A stretch of 64,000 nt of DNA from positions 28,891 through 92,890 of the forward strand of contig JAFWQQ010000039.1 of assembly GCA_017545165.1 (NCBI GenBank), given 5' to 3'. The notes under the pieces were generated by a model. The model was given only the letters and a program-made list of their open reading frames with translations. It did not search any database and was not told the DNA's origin. This document shows, one piece after another, positions 8,543 to 20,454 of the stretch; positions within the stretch are counted from its first letter, which is position 1, and each line of letters opens with the position of its first letter. This DNA is from Oscillospiraceae bacterium (GTDB lineage: Bacteria; Bacillota; Clostridia; Oscillospirales; Oscillospiraceae). The translations under genes were made by a program, and so were the position numbers.

Positions 8543-9925
8543 TTACTTGTCCGCGTAGGCGGCCAGGACGCCCTTGTAGGTCATGTAGCAGTCGAACTTG
8601 GCCACCACCTCGAATGGCGCGTGCATGCTCAGCACGGGCACGCCGGCGTCGATGGTGTCGATATTGCGGTTGGCCATGTACTTGGCAATGGTGCCGCCGC
8701 CGCCCTGGTCCACCTTGCCCAGCTCCGCCATCTGCCACACCACGCCCTCGCGCTCATAGAGGCGGCGCAGATAGGCCACAACCTCGGCGGAGGCGTCGCT
8801 GGTGCCGCCCTTGCCCCGGGCGCCGGTGAACTTGCAGATGGCCATGCCGTAGTTGATCTTGGAGTCGCTGCGCTTCTCGGAGACTTCGGGGTACAGGGGA
8901 TCGAAGGCGTTGGACACGTCGGCGGAGAGGCAGAAGCTCTTTTCATAGCAGCGGCGCAGGGCCACGTCCTGGCTCTCGCACAGGTCCTTCATGAACACGT
9001 CGAAGCAGGCGGACTGCATACCGGTGACGCCGTCGGACCCGGTCTCCTCCTTATCGGCCAGGATGCACACGCAGGTGCGCTCCGGCTCCTCCACGTCGAA
9101 CAGGGCCTTCAGCTCCGCATAGGCGCAGACCCGGTCGTCGTGGCCGTAGCCGCCGATGAGGGAGCGGTCCAGACCCACCTCGCACACGTCGAAGGCGGGG
9201 ACCACGGCCAGCTCCGCGGAGAGGAAGTCCTCCTCGGTGATGCCGTACATGTCGTTCAGGATGCTCATGACCGCCAGCTTCACCCGGTCCTTACCCTCGT
9301 CGGCATAGGGGGTGGAGCCCAGCAGGATGTTGAGACCCTCGCCGGTGAAGCCCTCGGACAGGGTCTTCTGCATTTGATCCTTGGCCAGGTGGGGCAGCAG
9401 GTCGGTGATGACAAACTTGGGCTCGTCCTTCTCCCGGCCGATGACCACGTTGACCACTTCCCCGCTCTTCAGGGCCACAGCGCCGTGGAGCTCCAGGGGG
9501 ATGGTGACCCACTGGTATTTCTTGATGCCGCCGTAGTAGTGGGTCTTGAAGTAGGCCAGCTCGTCCTGCTCATAGAGGGTGACCTGCTTCAGGTCGATCC
9601 GCGGGGCGTCCACATGGGCCCCGGCGATGACCGCGCCCTCGCTGAGGGGCTTCTTGCCGATGACAGCCAGGATCAAGGCCTTGCCCCGGTTGTTCTTGTA
9701 GATCTTGTCGCCGGGCTTCAGGGCCATGCCGGGCACGTACTCCACAAAGCCCCGCTCCTCGGCCAGGGCGATGGCGTTGGCCACAGCCTCCCGCTCCATG
9801 CGGGAGGAGTCCAGATACTCCATGTAACCCTTGCAGTAGTCCTCTACCTTCAGGCGCTCCTCGGTGTCGATCAGGTCATAGCCGTTCTTCTGCTCGTAGA
9901 AAAGCTTGCTTCTCAGTTCATCCAT
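8543..9925 (-). CDS. apeA: M18 family aminopeptidase
   Basis: 460 residues from the ATG at 9923-9925 ([17 protein letters not shown]). The frame is open another 105 codons upstream but that part is the antisense of the preceding gene. M18 metal-site motifs: GAHVDAPRIDLK, then IGGYGHDDRVCAY, DKEETGSDG, and a C-terminal PVLSMHAPFEV. It is a cytoplasmic metal-dependent aminopeptidase, family often favouring acidic or neutral N-termini. The start overlaps the end of tsaC-coaE by 8 bp, which indicates translational coupling in the prfA operon. Confidence 0.9.
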   Translation of the reverse strand: MDELRSKLFYEQKNGYDLIDTEERLKVEDYCKGYMEYLDSSRMEREAVANAIALAEERGFVEYVPGMALKPGDKIYKNNRGKALILAVIGKKPLSEGAVIAGAHVDAPRIDLKQVTLYEQDELAYFKTHYYGGIKKYQWVTIPLELHGAVALKSGEVVNVVIGREKDEPKFVITDLLPHLAKDQMQKTLSEGFTGEGLNILLGSTPYADEGKDRVKLAVMSILNDMYGITEEDFLSAELAVVPAFDVCEVGLDRSLIGGYGHDDRVCAYAELKALFDVEEPERTCVCILADKEETGSDGVTGMQSACFDVFMKDLCESQDVALRRCYEKSFCLSADVSNAFDPLYPEVSEKRSDSKINYGMAICKFTGARGKGGTSDASAEVVAYLRRLYEREGVVWQMAELGKVDQGGGGTIAKYMANRNIDTIDAGVPVLSMHAPFEVVAKFDCYMTYKGVLAAYADK

Positions 9926-11128
9926 GGTGCAGTTTCTCCTCCAGTATTGTGTTGATATTTGAAAGGAATGTTGCTTCGTCTTCATTGTTCTCCAGGACAA
10001 GGTCGCAGCGCTCCCGGAAATAGCTGTCCGGCCGCTGGGCCCGGATCCGCAGCAGCGCGTAATCCCGGCCGATGCCGTCCCGGGCCATGATGCGCGCCGC
10101 CCGGAGCTCCTCGTCGGCGACGACGCCCAGGATAAAGTCACAGCGGGGAGCCAGGGGGCTTTCCAGCAGTTCGCTGGCGTCCAGCGCGGCCAGAGTACCC
10201 CCGGCCATGGCGAAGGTCCGCAGACGCCGCTGCACCTCACGACTGATACAGGCGTGGGTGATAGCGTTGAGCGTTTTCAGAGCCGCCTCGTCCCGAAAGA
10301 CGATCTCCCCCAGTTTTTTCCGCTGCAGGACGCCGTTTTCCACCGTGCCGGGGAAGGCCTCGCCCAGCTGCTCCAGCAGTTCCCGGTCCTCCTGCAGGAG
10401 CTCGTGATAGATCCCGTCACAATCCAGCACCAGAGCGCCCCGGGCTTCCAGAGCCTTCAGCGCCGTGGTCTTGCCGCTGCCGCTGCCGCCTGTGACGCCC
10501 ACGATCTCCAGGTCCTCCACCAGGGCGTCGGCGATCTCCTCCTCCGGGAGAGCGCCCTGCCGCAGGATGCGATAGGGCCTCCGGCTCATGTCCAGAATGG
10601 TGGATTCCCGGCCAAGGCCGCAGGGGCCCCCGTCCACCACGGCGGCGATCTTCCCGTCAAAGTAGTCCAGCACCTTCTCGGCCGTCTTTGGGCTCTCCCC
10701 ACCGCTGGGATTGGCGGAGGGCGCGGCAAAGGGGACGCCGGACAGCCGCAGCAACGCCAGAGTCAGGGGGTGGTCCGGGCAGCGCAGGCCCAGGGTCTCT
10801 CCCCCGGCACGCACGATCTCCGGCACCAGGTCCCGGGATCGGAGCACGATGGTCAGCGGTCCGGGCCAGAAGCGACACGCCAGGGCCTTCGCCTGGGGCG
10901 GAACATCCGCGCAATAGCGCTCCATGGCCCCCGCATCCGGCACCATGAGGGACAGGGGCTTGACCGCAGGCCGCCCCTTGACCTCGTAGATAGCCTCCAC
11001 CGCCGCTACGTCCAGCCCGTTGCCCGCGAGACCGTAGACCGTCTCTGTTGGCACGGCGGCCAGCTCCCCCGCCTGCAGCAGCGCGCCAGCCTCCGGGAGT
11101 TCTTCGACTTTTGTGATGATCTTCGTCT

Positions 11129-11132
<4 letters not shown>
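9918..11132 (-). CDS. Fusion of threonylcarbamoyl-AMP synthase (TsaC/YwlC) and dephospho-CoA kinase (CoaE)
   Basis: 404 residues, about the sum of the two enzymes. Residues 1-205 are a YrdC/TsaC domain: [46 protein letters not shown] and [15 protein letters not shown] are all family motifs. This enzyme makes threonylcarbamoyl-AMP for the tRNA t6A modification. Residues about 208-404 are a CoaE domain with P-loop [13 protein letters not shown] and the [11 protein letters not shown] segment; CoaE phosphorylates dephospho-CoA, the last step of coenzyme A synthesis. No stop or frameshift separates the parts. The start ATG overlaps the prfA stop (ATGA, 11129-11132). The Sua5 C-terminal domain is absent. 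Confidence 0.88.
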
Positions 11133-12220
<1,088 letters not shown>

Positions 12221-12247
12221 GGCAGACTCCCGGAATTTGTTTGTTTT

Positions 12248-12276
12248 ATCATACCACACCGTGCAGAAAAAGAAAA
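12248..12276 (-). promoter_or_regulatory. Possible prfA promoter
   Basis: On the minus strand TTTTCT (12276-12271), 17 bp, TATGAT (12253-12248) preceded by GG. The -10 is good and the -35 is poor; about 28 bp to the prfA start. Confidence 0.45.
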
Positions 12277-12344
12277 GAGCGAATCCATGCCCCGACCACA
12301 GCATACGCGGGAAGCAAGATGGCGGAAACAAGCTACTTCCAATC

Positions 12345-12412
12345 AGGCTCTTGCCTCTCCCCGCGTCGGGGTGAGGTGTCGCGAAGCGACGGAGAGGGGC
12401 CGCGGACCATGG
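12345..12412. repeat. Hairpin-repeat block in the prfA/orphan intergenic gap
   Basis: The gap 12221-12592 holds a single block related to the 1.1-2.3 kb mosaic: CTCTCCCCG and CGGGGTGAG arms, then GTCGC-GAA-GCGAC. The rest holds the two diverging promoters and nothing else that was recognised. Confidence 0.65.
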
Positions 12413-12533
12413 GATTTTGCGCTAAGGCTTCCGCTCTCCCCTGATTGATGCCCGGACGAGCCCAGTGGCAGGCTTCATGCCTAAGCCATGCACGCGCCCG
12501 CCCCTCCCGCTTCGGAATCCGACCGACCGGCTC

Positions 12534-12562
12534 TTGCAAGTTTCCGGAGACTGTGATATGCT
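12534..12562 (+). promoter_or_regulatory. Promoter of the 108-residue orphan gene
   Basis: TTGCAA (12534-12539), 17 bp, TATGCT (12557-12562), then AAGGAGG at 12581-12587 before the ATG. Confidence 0.65.
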
Positions 12563-12592
12563 TTTTTCATCTGAACACAAGGAGGCTTCGCC

Positions 12593-12919
12593 ATGATCGA
12601 TCCCCGGGAAGTGGATAAGGTCCCCGATGAGGAATGGGAAGAATTCAAGCAGCGCGCGCTGAAGGACGAGTTGTTTTACAACGGCCCCGGCGACCTGCTG
12701 GATACGCCTGAAGGACGGGCCAAGTTCTGCCGTCTCAACGTCAGCGGCGCTTTCAACAAGGAGGATCCGGTTTATCGGGGTTATAAGATCTGGGTCTTCA
12801 ACAACCAGGGCCAGGGTATGGTCGTCAAACGGCGCAGCCGGGTAGATCCGACTCTGATGGAAGACGTGGAGTTCGACGCGGAGGGAAAAGAAGTCAGCCG
12901 CAGCTATGAACCAGCCTGA
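12593..12919 (+). CDS. Hypothetical soluble protein
   Basis: 108 residues, not recognised. Acidic and charged (MIDPREVDKVPDEEWEEF at the start), no signal peptide or membrane segment. The middle (YRGYKIWVFNNQGQGMVVKRRS) reads like a small beta-rich fold. The gene is supported by a clear promoter, a strong AAGGAGG ribosome binding site and normal codon use. It stands alone and is followed by a hairpin (CGGAAAAGC-AAG-GCTTTTCCG, 12923-12943) with no T run. Confidence 0.65.
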   Translation: MIDPREVDKVPDEEWEEFKQRALKDELFYNGPGDLLDTPEGRAKFCRLNVSGAFNKEDPVYRGYKIWVFNNQGQGMVVKRRSRVDPTLMEDVEFDAEGKEVSRSYEPA

Positions 12920-13017
12920 AATCGGAAAAGCAAGGCTTTTCCGCAGCTTCAGAGCAACTTACTGTTTTCCGGTCTGCTGTCCTTTCCGCATTCTCATCCG
13001 GGAAATCTGACATAACT

Positions 13018-13060
13018 TGAACATACGCCCCCGCGACGGAGTCGCGGGGGCGTATGTTCA
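13018..13060. terminator. Perfect 20-bp-stem inverted repeat between converging genes
   Basis: TGAACATACGCCCCCGCGAC (13018-13037) is exactly repeated in reverse at 13041-13060 around a GGA loop. It lies between the orphan gene (+) and the HerA gene (-). There is no T run on either side, so it may be a bidirectional transcription or decay barrier and not a classical terminator. Confidence 0.6.
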
Positions 13061-13102
13061 GATGATTCTGTTTATGAATGCAGAAGATCGACCTTACTGG
13101 AT

Positions 13103-14833
<1,731 letters not shown>

Positions 14834-14885
14834 ACGGTTACCCCCTATTTATCATTTTTCAATGTATCCGAGTTCCGCTCACTTC

Positions 14886-14914
14886 ATCATAGCACAGTTT
14901 TTCCCCATACACAA
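14886..14914 (-). promoter_or_regulatory. HerA-like gene promoter
   Basis: Minus strand TTGTGT (14914-14909), 17 bp, TATGAT (14891-14886), 53 bp before the start codon. Confidence 0.6.
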
Positions 14915-14989
14915 CAAAAATTTGTGTTTCTTTTCGTGCTAAACCCCAATTTGTTGTACAGCGCCGTCCCGCACACGGCAGAAAGGGTC

Positions 14990-15018
14990 TTGTTCAATCT
15001 GGAACTTTGTGTTATTCT
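14990..15018 (+). promoter_or_regulatory. cdsA promoter
   Basis: TTGTTC (14990-14995), 17 bp, TATTCT (15013-15018). Confidence 0.5.
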
Positions 15019-15067
15019 GGTTTTCGACAAGTCCGAAGGCTACGGATGAAGGAAGCGAGGGATCCAC

Positions 15068-15865
15068 TTGAAACAGCGCGTTACGTCCGCAATCATACTT
15101 CTGACCATCACACTGAGCTGCGTGCTGGCCCATGAGATCAGCCGGGTGCTTTTCTTTGCCATTGCCGGCATTCTCTGCTGCTATGAGTATAGCCGAGCTG
15201 TGGAAAAGCTGGAAGTCTACTGCGCCGCCTGGGTCATGTACACCTATATCGCCGCCCAGGCGCTGCTGACGCTATTTCATCAGGGGCCGATCCTTTATAT
15301 CGGCTTTATGATGCTGGGTATCTATCTGGCCATGTTCTCTGGCATCCTCCACAAGAAAGTCACCGGGAAAGGCGCCATTTTCACCTTGGCTGGCCTTGCC
15401 TATCCGGGCTTTCTCTTCGGCATCCTGATGATGATCTCCGTTGGGGAGATCTGGCAGCAGGCCCTGTTTCTTGCCACTGCGGCCACCATGGTGTGTGACA
15501 GCTTTGCGCTCTTCGGCGGCATGGCCTTCGGCAAACATAAGCTTGCCCCCCTGGTCAGCCCGAAAAAAACCTGGGAAGGCGCGATCTGCGGTGCACTCTC
15601 CTCGCTGGCAGTCGGTCTGATCATCTATCTTCTTCCCATTTTCCCGGAGCTGAACCTGTCGCTCTGTCTCATCACCTGCTTCCTGGCCTCCTCTATGGGC
15701 CAGATCGGCGACCTGGCGGAAAGCCTGGTGAAGCGTATGATCAACATCAAGGATTTCTCCAACCTGATCCCCGGCCACGGCGGCATGTTCGACCGGGCGG
15801 ACAGTCTGCTCTTCTCCATCCCCACGGCCTACATCGTTCTCCACATCGCCGGCATCGGCGTGTGA
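15068..15865 (+). CDS. cdsA: Phosphatidate cytidylyltransferase (CDP-diglyceride synthase)
   Basis: 265 residues, polytopic with about seven hydrophobic segments. The CdsA signature is complete near the C-terminus: SLVKRMINIKDFSNLIPGH then HGGMFDRADS. It makes CDP-diacylglycerol from phosphatidic acid and CTP in the cytoplasmic membrane, the precursor of acidic phospholipids. The start is a TTG at 15068, supported by GGAAGCGAGGG upstream; no ATG fits. No uppS or dxr neighbour is present, unlike in many Firmicutes. Confidence 0.9.
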   Translation: MKQRVTSAIILLTITLSCVLAHEISRVLFFAIAGILCCYEYSRAVEKLEVYCAAWVMYTYIAAQALLTLFHQGPILYIGFMMLGIYLAMFSGILHKKVTGKGAIFTLAGLAYPGFLFGILMMISVGEIWQQALFLATAATMVCDSFALFGGMAFGKHKLAPLVSPKKTWEGAICGALSSLAVGLIIYLLPIFPELNLSLCLITCFLASSMGQIGDLAESLVKRMINIKDFSNLIPGHGGMFDRADSLLFSIPTAYIVLHIAGIGV

Positions 15866-15883
15866 TCTTCCTTGACGAATCAG

Positions 15884-16152
15884 AACCACCACTGAAGTGG
15901 TGGTTTGCATGAGCCCTAGAAGGGCATAATACAGGCTTGACCCCTCAAGGGGCATCGAATTACTGCTATAGCATTACATGCCCCGCCGCCCGTGAACGGG
16001 CGAGTTGATTCCTCTATCCTACATTTTCATTTATCTGTTTGCCATAACCCTCTTTGTTCATGCAGTAATATGGTCGCCAAACCTTTGCCGCATCTATCAT
16101 CGAGGGTTATGCTTTTGCTAAAGCTATTTAATTCCCCCGGTAGAACCGGGGG
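15884..16152 (-). mobile_element. Non-autonomous IS200/IS605-type relic (internally deleted)
   Basis: Read on the minus strand it starts with hairpin CCCCCGG-TTCTA-CCGGGGG (16152-16134). An AGAGGG site and ATGGCAAACAGATAA follow, which looks like a TnpA start (Met-Ala-Asn) broken by a stop at codon five. After that come GCCCG-TTCA-CGGGC, CCCCTTGAGGGG, GCCCTTCTAGGGC, and the terminal hairpin AACCACCACT-TC-AGTGGTGGTT (15905-15884). Subterminal hairpins at both ends with no terminal inverted repeats fit the IS200/IS605 family. Composition is more AT-rich than the flanks. No intact tnpA or tnpB is present. The assignment is by pattern and needs an ISfinder match. Confidence 0.55.
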
Positions 16153-16180
16153 TTGTTTGTCGCTAAAGCACCAACCCATC

Positions 16181-16213
16181 AAAAAACGCGGCCACCCGGC
16201 CGCGTTTTTTTTC
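16181..16213. terminator. Bidirectional terminator at the end of the rml/ugd operon
   Basis: AAAAAACGCGGCC-ACC-CGGCCGCG followed by eight T. A-run before and T-run after make it work in both directions; it lies 18 bp after the rmlB stop. Confidence 0.9.
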
Positions 16214-16230
16214 ATCTCAAAACTCAACAC

Positions 16231-17253
16231 TTATGCCCGATTCCCGTACATGCGCTCGTAATAGCTTTGATATTCGCCGGAGACGATCTCCCCCCACCAG
16301 GGCTTGTTGTCCAGATACCAGCGGATCGTCTGTACGATGCCGTCGGAGAACTTCGTCTCCGGCAGCCAGTCCAGATCCCGGTGGATCTTCGTGGGGTCGA
16401 TGGCGTAGCGCATGTCGTGGCCCTTGCGGTCCTTCACGTAGGTGATCAGGCTCTCGGGCTTGTGGAGCTCGTGGCAGATGAGGCGCACAATGTCGATGTT
16501 GCGCATCTCGTTGTGGCCGCCGATGTTGTAAACCTGGCCCACGCTGCCCCTGCGCATCACCAGGTCCACCGCCTTGCAGTGGTCCTCTACATAGAGCCAA
16601 TCCCGCACGTTCAGGCCCTGACCATAGACCGGCAGGGGCTTGTCCGCCAGGCAGTTGGCGATCATGAGGGGGATCAGCTTTTCCGGAAACTGATAGGGAC
16701 CGTAGTTGTTCGAGCAGCGGCTGATGCTCACCGGCAGCCCGTAGGTCCGGAAATAGGCCATGGCCAGCAGGTCCGCCGCAGCCTTGGAGGAGGAATAGGG
16801 ACTGGAGGTGCGGATGGGCGTCTCCTCGGTGAAAAACAGATCCGGCCGGTCCAGGGGCAGGTCCCCGTAGACCTCGTCGGTGCTGACCTGGTGGAAGCGC
16901 TCCACGCCGAAGGTCCGGCAGGCGTCCATCAGCACGGAGGTGCCGATGATGTTGGTCTGCAGGAAGATCTCCGGTCCCTCGATGCTGCGGTCCACATGGG
17001 ACTCGGCGGCAAAGTTCACCACGATCTCCGGCTTCTCCTGCTCGAAGATCTCATAGATCCCCTTCCGGTCGCAGATGTCGGTCCTGTAGAAACGGAAACG
17101 GGGATCCTCCAGAACCGGGGCCAGGGTAGAGAGGTTGCCGGCGTAGGTCAGCTTGTCCACGCAGACGATCCGGTCCTCGGGGTGCCTCTGCAGCTCATAG
17201 AAGATAAAGTTTGAGCCGATGAATCCGGCGCCGCCGGTAACGAGTATGGTCAT
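16231..17253 (-). CDS. rmlB: dTDP-glucose 4,6-dehydratase
   Basis: 340 residues, full length. Extended SDR: NAD-binding TGGAGFIGSNF at the N-terminus, LTYAGNLSTL typical of RmlB, catalytic STDEVYG (Thr-Asp-Glu) and YSSSKAAADL (YxxxK). It converts dTDP-glucose to dTDP-4-keto-6-deoxyglucose in the cytoplasm. The gene follows rmlA by 1 bp and ends the operon. RmlC and RmlD, needed for dTDP-rhamnose, are not in the window, so either they lie elsewhere or the keto sugar goes to another product. Confidence 0.95.
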   Translation of the reverse strand: MTILVTGGAGFIGSNFIFYELQRHPEDRIVCVDKLTYAGNLSTLAPVLEDPRFRFYRTDICDRKGIYEIFEQEKPEIVVNFAAESHVDRSIEGPEIFLQTNIIGTSVLMDACRTFGVERFHQVSTDEVYGDLPLDRPDLFFTEETPIRTSSPYSSSKAAADLLAMAYFRTYGLPVSISRCSNNYGPYQFPEKLIPLMIANCLADKPLPVYGQGLNVRDWLYVEDHCKAVDLVMRRGSVGQVYNIGGHNEMRNIDIVRLICHELHKPESLITYVKDRKGHDMRYAIDPTKIHRDLDWLPETKFSDGIVQTIRWYLDNKPWWGEIVSGEYQSYYERMYGNRA

Positions 17254-17254
17254 T

Positions 17255-18127
17255 TCATATTCCTCCTTCGGCCAGAGAAAGAAGGTACTGGCCGTATTCT
17301 GTCATTTTCAATTCCTCGCCCAGGTCTCGCAGCTTCTCGCGGGTGATGAAGCCCCGGCGCCAGGCGATCTCCTCGATGCAGGAGACGTAGAAGCCCTGCC
17401 GGTCCTGCACCGCCTCCACAAATTCCGCCGCCTTCAGCATCCCCTCGGGCGTTCCGGTGTCCAGCCAGGCCATGCCCCGGCCCAGCAGGCACACCCGCAG
17501 CTCGCCCAGCTCCAGGTAGGCATGGTTCACCGCGGTGATCTCGATCTCTCCCCGGGCGGAGGGCTGCACTTTTTTTGCGATCTCCGCCACCCGGCTGTCG
17601 TAGAAGTAAAGGCCGGGCACCGCGTAGTTGGACTTGGGCTTCTCCGGCTTTTCCTCGATGGAAAGGACCTTCCCTTCCTTGTCGAACTCCACCACGCCAA
17701 AGCAGCGTGGGTCCTTCACGGGATAGCCGAAGATGGTCGCGCCCCGGTTTTGGGCCATGGCCTCCCGGAGGGTACTGGTCATATCCAGCCCGTAGAACAC
17801 ATTATCGCCAAGGATGAGGCAGACACTGTCCCCGCCGATGAAGTCCTCGCCCAGGATGAAGGCGTCCGCCAGCCCACGGGGCGTCTTCTGCACCTTGTAG
17901 CTCAAACGGAGCCCGATCCGCCCGCCGTCCCCCAGGAGCTTTTCGTAGACCGGCGTGTCCTCCGGGGAGGAGATGACCAGGATCTCCCGGATCCCCGCCA
18001 GCATCAGGATGGACAGGGGGTAGTAGATCATGGGCTTGTCGTAGATGGGCAGCAGCTGCTTGGACACAGCCTTGGTCATAGGGTAGAGGCGGGTACCTCT
18101 GCCGCCGGCCAGGATGATCCCTTTCAA
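17255..18127 (-). CDS. rmlA: Glucose-1-phosphate thymidylyltransferase
   Basis: 290 residues, usual length. Signature [20 protein letters not shown] (residues 6-25), [18 protein letters not shown] and LDTGTPEGM are all diagnostic of RmlA. It makes dTDP-glucose from dTTP and glucose-1-phosphate, feeding RmlB directly downstream. Start ATG has GAGGAGGACGGAG upstream. 12 bp after ugd. Confidence 0.95.
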   Translation of the reverse strand: MKGIILAGGRGTRLYPMTKAVSKQLLPIYDKPMIYYPLSILMLAGIREILVISSPEDTPVYEKLLGDGGRIGLRLSYKVQKTPRGLADAFILGEDFIGGDSVCLILGDNVFYGLDMTSTLREAMAQNRGATIFGYPVKDPRCFGVVEFDKEGKVLSIEEKPEKPKSNYAVPGLYFYDSRVAEIAKKVQPSARGEIEITAVNHAYLELGELRVCLLGRGMAWLDTGTPEGMLKAAEFVEAVQDRQGFYVSCIEEIAWRRGFITREKLRDLGEELKMTEYGQYLLSLAEGGI

Positions 18128-18139
18128 ACTCCGTCCTCC

Positions 18140-19372
18140 TCAGTCCCTCCGGAACAGGTCCCGGGTATAGACCTTCTCCGCTGCGTCGTCCAGGCAGGGG
18201 TCGTAGCGGTTGGCGATGATGGCGTCGGACAGACGCTTGAACTCCGCTAAATCGTTCACGATCCGGCTGCCGAAGAAGGTCTCCCCGTCCGGCAGGGTGG
18301 GCTCGTAGACGATCACGGCGGCGCCCTTGGCCTTGATGCGCTTCATCACGCCCTGGATGCTGCTCTGACGGAAATTGTCGCTGTTGGACTTCATGGTGAG
18401 CCGGTAAACGCCCACGGTCACCGGCTTCTCCCGCTCCGCGTTCCAACTGGCGTTGGCGGAGTAGTAGCCCGCCTTCTCCAGTACCCGGTCGGCGATGAAG
18501 TCCTTCCGGGTCCGGTTGGACTCCACGATGGCCTGGATCAGGTTTTCCGGCACGTCCGCGTAGTTCGCAAGCAGCTGCTTGGTGTCCTTGGGCAGGCAGT
18601 AGCCGCCGTAGCCGAAGCTGGGATTGTTGTAATGACTGCCGATGCGGGGATCCAGGCACACGCCCTCGATGATCTCCCGGGAGTTCAGGCCCTTGAGCTC
18701 GGCATAGGTGTCCAGCTCGTTGAAATAGCTGACCCGGAGTGCCAGGTAGGTGTTGGCAAAGAGCTTGACCGCCTCCGCTTCCGTGAAGCCCATCAGCAGC
18801 GTGGGGATGTCCGTTTCCAGCGCGCCCTCCCGCAGCAGCGCCGCGAAGCGCCGGGCGGTCTCCGTCAGCTCCGGATCCGCCGGATCCGTGCCAACAATGA
18901 TGCGGCTGGGATGCAGGTTGTCATACAGAGCCCGGCTCTCCCGGAGGAATTCCGGGCTGAAGAGGATCCGCCTGCAGGCGTATCTCTCCCGGACAGCGAC
19001 GGTATAGCCCACGGGGATGGTGCTCTTGATCACCATCGTCGCCTCCGGGTTTACCGCCAGCACCCGCTCGATCACGTCCTCCACGGCGCTTGTGTCAAAG
19101 TAGCCCCGCTTGGGATCGTAGTTGGTGGGGGTGGCGATGACCACCAGCTCCGCGCCTCGATAGGCGCTCTCCCGATCACAGGTGGCGCTGAGCCACAGAG
19201 ACTTTTGGCTCAGGTATTCCTCCAGCTCCTTGTCCTGGATGGGGCTGCGCCGGCTGTTGATCAGGTCGGCCTTTGCAGGGGTTGTGGTCACGGCGACGAC
19301 CTCGTTGTGCTGCGCCAGCAGCACGGCCAGGCTCAGGCCCACATAGCCCACGCCCGCGACAGTGATTCTCAC
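18140..19372 (-). CDS. ugd: UDP-glucose/GDP-mannose dehydrogenase family (UDP-glucose 6-dehydrogenase)
   Basis: 410 residues from a GTG at 19370-19372 ([19 protein letters not shown]). The NAD-binding GxGxxG is at the N-terminus, then [19 protein letters not shown], and the active-site [15 protein letters not shown] with the catalytic Cys. It oxidises UDP-glucose to UDP-glucuronate. The GTG overlaps the stop of the preceding epimerase gene (GTGA), and GAGGAGA upstream fits this start. An open extension of 12 codons upstream is rejected because it has no ribosome binding site. Neighbouring epimerase suggests use as UDP-glucuronate then UDP-galacturonate. Confidence 0.9.
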   Translation of the reverse strand: MRITVAGVGYVGLSLAVLLAQHNEVVAVTTTPAKADLINSRRSPIQDKELEEYLSQKSLWLSATCDRESAYRGAELVVIATPTNYDPKRGYFDTSAVEDVIERVLAVNPEATMVIKSTIPVGYTVAVRERYACRRILFSPEFLRESRALYDNLHPSRIIVGTDPADPELTETARRFAALLREGALETDIPTLLMGFTEAEAVKLFANTYLALRVSYFNELDTYAELKGLNSREIIEGVCLDPRIGSHYNNPSFGYGGYCLPKDTKQLLANYADVPENLIQAIVESNRTRKDFIADRVLEKAGYYSANASWNAEREKPVTVGVYRLTMKSNSDNFRQSSIQGVMKRIKAKGAAVIVYEPTLPDGETFFGSRIVNDLAEFKRLSDAIIANRYDPCLDDAAEKVYTRDLFRRD

Positions 19373-20454
19373 TTCTCCTCGCCTCCCAGATAATAAGCAT
19401 AATACCACGCGGCAAAACGCCGAAGGCCCTCCCGCAGAGGGATCGCCGGCCGGAAGCCGAAATCCCGTTCCAGGGCGGCGGAGTCGGCATAGGTGATCGG
19501 CACGTCACCCGGCTGCATGGGCGCCAGTTCCTTGTGTGCTTCAAAGTCATAATCCTCGGGCAGCACGCCAGCGCGCACCAGTTCTTCGGACAGCGTCTGC
19601 ACAAAGTCCAGCAGGTTTTCGGGGCGGCTGCCTCCGATATTATACACCGCGTAGGGCGGCAGAGGCAAGCCGTCCTCCCCCGTTTTCCGTTCCGGCGCCC
19701 GGCGCATGACCCGCAGGATGCCCTCCACGATGTCGTCCACATAGGTGAAGTCCCGCTCGCAGTTGCCGTAGTTGTAGATCTGGATGGTCTGGCCCGCCCG
19801 CAGCTTGTTGGTGAAGCCGAAGTAGGCCATGTCCGGCCGCCCCGCCGGGCCGTAGACCGTGAAAAAGCGCAGGCCCGTGGAGGGGATGGCGTAAAGCTTG
19901 GCGTAGGCGTGGGCCAGCAGCTCGTCGGACTTTTTGGTGGCCGCGTAGAGGGAGACGGGATTGTCCACCTTGTCCTCGGTGGAGAAGGGCACCTTTTTGT
20001 TGCCCCCGTAGACCGAGGAGCTGCTGGCGTAGACCAGGTGCTCCACGCCGGTCCTGCCCCCGTCGTAGGAGTGGCGGCAGGCCTCCAGCAGATTGAAGAA
20101 GCCCACCAGGTTGGACTCGATATACACGTCCGGATGGGTGATGGAATAGCGCACGCCGGCCTGGGCGGCCAGGTTCACCACCACCGCCGGCTCGTATTTC
20201 GCAAAGGCCTCGTTCACCGCCGCCTTGTCGGCGATATTGATCTGCAGGAACGCAAAGTTGGGATAGCGACGCAGCTGTGCCAGGCGGTACTCCTTCAGCG
20301 AGACCTCGTAGTAGTCGTTCATGTTGTCGATCCCAACGACGCGCACGCCCTCCACCTCTTCCAGCAGGCGCTTGGAGAGGTAGAAGCCGATAAAGCCGGC
20401 GGCGCCGGTCACGAAGATCGTTTTCTTTTCCAGTGTCACATTTGGCGTCAGCAT
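19369..20454 (-). CDS. NAD-dependent epimerase, UDP-glucuronate 4-epimerase type
   Basis: 361 residues. Extended SDR with [79 protein letters not shown] and [17 protein letters not shown]. This set is characteristic of UDP-glucuronate 4-epimerases (CapI/GAE), not GalE. It would convert UDP-glucuronate, made by the next gene, to UDP-galacturonate. Overlaps the upstream nucleotidyltransferase by 7 bp and ugd by 4 bp. Confidence 0.85.
   Translation of the reverse strand: MLTPNVTLEKKTIFVTGAAGFIGFYLSKRLLEEVEGVRVVGIDNMNDYYEVSLKEYRLAQLRRYPNFAFLQINIADKAAVNEAFAKYEPAVVVNLAAQAGVRYSITHPDVYIESNLVGFFNLLEACRHSYDGGRTGVEHLVYASSSSVYGGNKKVPFSTEDKVDNPVSLYAATKKSDELLAHAYAKLYAIPSTGLRFFTVYGPAGRPDMAYFGFTNKLRAGQTIQIYNYGNCERDFTYVDDIVEGILRVMRRAPERKTGEDGLPLPPYAVYNIGGSRPENLLDFVQTLSEELVRAGVLPEDYDFEAHKELAPMQPGDVPITYADSAALERDFGFRPAIPLREGLRRFAAWYYAYYLGGEEK

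Noticed and set aside
9926-10240. N-terminal extension of the M18 aminopeptidase
   Set aside because: The extra 105 codons overlap coaE out of frame and are unlike the M18 family; the ATG at 9923-9925 gives normal length.
12221-12331. Longer prfA start
   Set aside because: The upstream 37 codons lie in the promoter region and have no ribosome binding site.
16231-18127. Complete dTDP-rhamnose pathway
   Set aside because: Only RmlA and RmlB are present; no RmlC or RmlD gene was seen in the window.
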